64,000 nucleotides of DNA from Haloimpatiens sp042688525 (GTDB taxonomy: Bacteria; Bacillota; Clostridia; Clostridiales; Clostridiaceae), in the NCBI RefSeq assembly GCF_042688525.2, contig NZ_JBHWAB010000001.1, positions 2,976,001 to 3,040,000 of the forward strand, in the 5' to 3' direction. Within the stretch, counting starts at the first letter, position 1. The number at the start of each line of letters is the position of its first letter. Below the pieces are notes generated by a model. It saw only the letters and a program-made list of their open reading frames with translations. It was not told where the DNA came from and did not search any database. Position numbers and translations under genes: made by a program. Positions 61,364 to 64,000 of the stretch are shown in pieces.

Positions 61364-62215
61364 TTACTTTGACCAATGACTTGGTCGAACTAGCATCATA
61401 GGTAGCTTTGTATGTAAATCTCCTTTAGTTGTATTGATCTGAGCTTGAGTAAGAAATATGCTATTTGTAAGATTAGCTCCACTAAAATCAGCATCTCGTA
61501 AATCAGCTCCGATGAAATCAGCTCCACTCAAATCTACCCCTCTAAGGTTTGCCGCAATAAGACATGCTCCCCTTAAATCTGCACCTCTAAGATTAATTCT
61601 TCTCAAATCCGCACCAAAATAGTCTAATCCACAATGACTTGTTTTCCTATTTCTTAAAGTACCATTCTTTCTACTGCAGTATTTAGTACGTATCAACTCG
61701 CTGGTATTTTTAAGCAACATGTTAACCTTAGTTCTATGAGCTTCCACATCTAATGCTAATAGAGACTCAGCATCAAGAATGGTAAGATGTTCAGTATTAT
61801 CTATTAATGAACTTATCTCCTCTCTAATACAGTGATCCTTTTGCAGCACAAACGCTTCTGAAAGATACCACAGCATTTCATGAAGCTGCCTCATAATCAG
61901 AAATACCTCAAACATTTGGTTAGCAGATTCGGGGGATTTTCGCCAGTCATGTCCACCATAAGTAACTTGAGCTACCTTTTGACCAGCACCAAAACAGTCA
62001 TAAGCAGTACACCCCTTAAGACCTTTTTTTCTAAGATTTTTATGAACAGAACAAGTAAAGTCAGGTTGTAAGTTTATACAGGGCTTACCGGCGTCTTTAT
62101 TTGTTGGAAATCCATCACAAGATGAAAAGTATAATGCTACACAGCATAAACCGAAACATTTTTCACAATTTACTCTCAATTCTTTATTACGCTTATCTTC
62201 ATATGTATATGTCAT
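61364..62215 (-). CDS. Pentapeptide-repeat protein with Cys-rich N-terminal domain
   Basis: About 283 residues. The N-terminal part has eight or more Cys (CEKCFGLCC, CSVHKNLRKKGLKGCTAYDCFGAGQ), like the YkgJ-type zinc/iron-sulfur cluster domain. A helical region follows (about 105-200), and then about ten pentapeptides of the A(D/N)LxG type (ADLRRINLRGADLRGACLIAANLRGVDLSGADFIGADL) forming a right-handed helix. Pentapeptide proteins can mimic DNA and protect gyrase, but many have other roles. G+C is slightly above that of its neighbours, which may hint at transfer. ATG 62215 lies eight bases after GAGGT. Confidence 0.85.
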   Translation of the reverse strand: MTYTYEDKRNKELRVNCEKCFGLCCVALYFSSCDGFPTNKDAGKPCINLQPDFTCSVHKNLRKKGLKGCTAYDCFGAGQKVAQVTYGGHDWRKSPESANQMFEVFLIMRQLHEMLWYLSEAFVLQKDHCIREEISSLIDNTEHLTILDAESLLALDVEAHRTKVNMLLKNTSELIRTKYCSRKNGTLRNRKTSHCGLDYFGADLRRINLRGADLRGACLIAANLRGVDLSGADFIGADLRDADFSGANLTNSIFLTQAQINTTKGDLHTKLPMMLVRPSHWSK

Positions 62216-62323
62216 ATTCATTTACCTCGTATTAGAAAAATATAAATAATTTTTACTTTTAAATTATATCATACACAACATGTATTTCAATGTATTATTT
62301 TTATTCATAAAATTCGCTTCCAA

Positions 62324-64000
62324 TTAGTTATCTTTAATTTTGAATGATTTAATACTCTCATCTAATCCATTAATCATGCCGTTAAGATTAGAAATAGATT
62401 CCGTTACCCTATCTACCCCTTCTGATTGAGTTTCCATAGAAGCTGCTACCTCTTCAGTTGATGCTACATTCTCTTGAATATTACTTGAAATATTGCTCAT
62501 AGTGTTATTAACTTGATCCTTCAATCCATTCATAGTTTCAACTTTATGTGTTAATGAATCCACATAACTTATAAAATTATCATTAGTATCTTTCATTTCT
62601 TCAAAAACAGAAATATTACCTTCCAATGATTTATTAGCTTCATCAACTAATTTTGTAGTATAATTAATAGTTTTTCCATTATTCTCTATAGAATTTTTTA
62701 TTTCATCTATAATAGTTTGTATTTCATTTGTAGATTGTGAAGATTGTTCTGCTAATTTTCTAACTTCATCTGCAACTACAGAAAATCCCTTTCCAGCTTC
62801 TCCTGCTCTTGCTGCTTCAATAGCAGCATTTAAAGCTAATAAATTAGTTTGTTCTGCTATTCCATTAATTGTATTTATAATATCATCTACCATTCTTGAT
62901 TTTTCAAAAAGCTCTTTTAAATTTTTTTCCATTACAGAAGTAGCTTCTATATTTTTATCAAAATCTTTTCTTAACTCACATATAGACTTTATACTATTTT
63001 GATTTTTATCTTTCATATCTACAGATACTTTTTTCATCTGATTTGATTCTGTATATATTTTTTCAATTTCCTTATCCAATTTCATCATAGCATTGTTAGA
63101 ATTTATAACCTGTTCACTCTGATCACTAACACTTGTAGAAACTTGCTGCATAGCTTGAGATACTTCACTACTAGTAGATTGCATACTTTGTGATGACTCA
63201 CTCAACACATTAGATATATTCTTCGATTCAACTACAGTATTCTTAATGTTCTCTAAAAGCTTACTTACTCTTTTACACATATCATTTAATCTAGATGCTA
63301 TTATCTCAAGCTCATCATTTGTTGTAATATTTAAATCATCACTAAAATCTCCACCAGCAATTTTTTCAATGTGTTTTAAAATAGATGGAACATTCTTCAT
63401 AGTTCTCTTAAGTACAAAATAAATTATTCCTAATAATATTGACAAACTTACTACAGCTACTACAAAAAAATTCCTTTTAAATCTCATAACTACATTATCA
63501 ATCTCATCCTTATCTAAGAAAAGTCCAACTTTCCATTTACTCATAGAGTTAGTGTCATAACAGACATAATTATCTTTATTATTATATTTGTAAATAGTTA
63601 TTTTCCTATTTTTTGTTTTCATTATATCTTTAGGTATATCTTTATATCTCTTATAACTTTTACCTAAATAAGCTTTCTTTATGTCACCTTTATTTTCTGT
63701 CTTATTCTTTGAGTCACTTTTTGAAGCCATTAACGTATTTGCTGCATATGGTTTATATAATACTGCACCATTAGAAGCTATAATAATTGGATATCCTTCA
63801 TGTTTTCCTGAAAATTGTTTCATATATTCATAAACTTTATCTAAACTAACTTCAATAGCTATAAATCCTACATTTTCCCCTTTTACATTATTTACTCCTT
63901 TTACAATACTTATTTCTGTTGAACCATCTTCTGCTGTAGCTTGTGTTATATTTAATTTTCCATCTCCTAAAAAACCTATGTAATCTTTATAATCAACAGT
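62324..64000 (-). CDS. Methyl-accepting chemotaxis protein, 5' end outside the window
   Basis: The reading frame is open to the right edge; at least 558 residues are visible. The visible part of a periplasmic dCache-type sensor (starting DYKDYIGFLGDG, then IAIEVSLDKVYEYMKQFSGK and ending YVCYDTNSMSKWKVGLFLDKDEI), a membrane helix (FFVVAVVSLSILLGIIYFVL), a HAMP domain (GGDFSDDLNITTNDELEIIASRLND) and the signalling hairpin with IAEQTNLLALNAAIEAARAGEAGKGFSVVADEVRKLAEQS are seen. The ligand is unknown, but dCache sensors of this group often bind amino acids. The 3' end lies about 100 bases from the pentapeptide-repeat gene and both are on the minus strand. Confidence 0.93.
   Translation of the reverse strand, partial: TVDYKDYIGFLGDGKLNITQATAEDGSTEISIVKGVNNVKGENVGFIAIEVSLDKVYEYMKQFSGKHEGYPIIIASNGAVLYKPYAANTLMASKSDSKNKTENKGDIKKAYLGKSYKRYKDIPKDIMKTKNRKITIYKYNNKDNYVCYDTNSMSKWKVGLFLDKDEIDNVVMRFKRNFFVVAVVSLSILLGIIYFVLKRTMKNVPSILKHIEKIAGGDFSDDLNITTNDELEIIASRLNDMCKRVSKLLENIKNTVVESKNISNVLSESSQSMQSTSSEVSQAMQQVSTSVSDQSEQVINSNNAMMKLDKEIEKIYTESNQMKKVSVDMKDKNQNSIKSICELRKDFDKNIEATSVMEKNLKELFEKSRMVDDIINTINGIAEQTNLLALNAAIEAARAGEAGKGFSVVADEVRKLAEQSSQSTNEIQTIIDEIKNSIENNGKTINYTTKLVDEANKSLEGNISVFEEMKDTNDNFISYVDSLTHKVETMNGLKDQVNNTMSNISSNIQENVASTEEVAASMETQSEGVDRVTESISNLNGMINGLDESIKSFKIKDN

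Noticed and set aside
1..64000. CRISPR arrays, rRNA, tRNA genes and prophage modules
   Set aside because: I saw no regularly spaced direct repeats with unique spacers, no cloverleaf-forming stretches with CCA-type ends, no rRNA cores and no phage structural genes.

Overview
The window is AT-rich Gram-positive DNA. The proteins are typical of an anaerobic, spore-former-type Clostridium: corrinoid methyltransferase partner, glycyl radical enzyme, CWB2 cell-wall-binding repeats, ABC-F factors, PRD/PTS sugar operons and a chemotaxis receptor. I cannot name the species; a proteolytic-type Clostridium with selenium metabolism would fit best.

Layout. 0-5 kb: 5' part of a corrinoid protein gene, a tiny Rpn-C-like ORF, an aromatic-acid-exporter-like membrane protein, a CWB2 protein, and a PadR/DUF2812 pair with a perfect operator. 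5-11 kb: an orphan protein and a three-gene acyl-activation/reduction operon (GNAT, frameshifted LuxE, LuxC-PaaK fusion). 11-17 kb: two ABC-F ATPases, a methyltransferase, an acetyltransferase and several copies of a foldback repeat. 17-21.3 kb: a BmrCD-like heterodimeric multidrug ABC exporter behind a long leader with two small ORFs and two strong terminators. 22.6-25.2 kb: a redox island with a lipoprotein, a thioredoxin-like lipoprotein, a polyferredoxin membrane protein and a 44-residue protein. In both the thioredoxin and the 44-residue protein, the first Cys of the CXXC motif is a UGA codon followed by a SECIS-like hairpin. I read them as a pair of selenoproteins, the most interesting item here. 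25.6-31 kb: amino acid permease, zinc-ribbon protein, intact treR beside the wreckage of treC and treB, an alpha/beta hydrolase and an AraC regulator. 31-54 kb: an oxidoreductase and a large carbohydrate region. This has a PflD-type glycyl radical enzyme with activase, an SDR and an FSA aldolase; an IS607-family element next to its start; a DeoR regulator; then alcohol dehydrogenase, HAD phosphatase, GH42, fucose-isomerase-like, class II aldolase, DhaK/DhaL, ketose 3-epimerase, Ula-type PTS and a PRD activator. 54-64 kb: PreT/PreA, PAP2 phosphatase, membrane GDPD, TPR protein, pentapeptide-repeat protein and a truncated chemotaxis receptor.

How it fits together. The PRD activator carries its own EIIA domain and probably serves the EIIB/EIIC pair. 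Imported sugar would be epimerised, isomerised and cleaved, with dihydroxyacetone or a similar ketose phosphorylated by DhaKL. The PflD-PflC-FSA unit matches the anhydro-sugar-phosphate route (ring opening to 1-deoxyfructose 6-phosphate, then aldol cleavage), and the iron alcohol dehydrogenase is a candidate for reducing the hydroxyacetone produced. A foldback repeat of about 70-470 bp occurs in about ten full or partial copies. Two near-identical long copies lie inverted about 23 kb apart, and one copy supplies the stop codon of an ABC-F gene. Several genes are decaying: luxE-like, tnpA, treC and treB.
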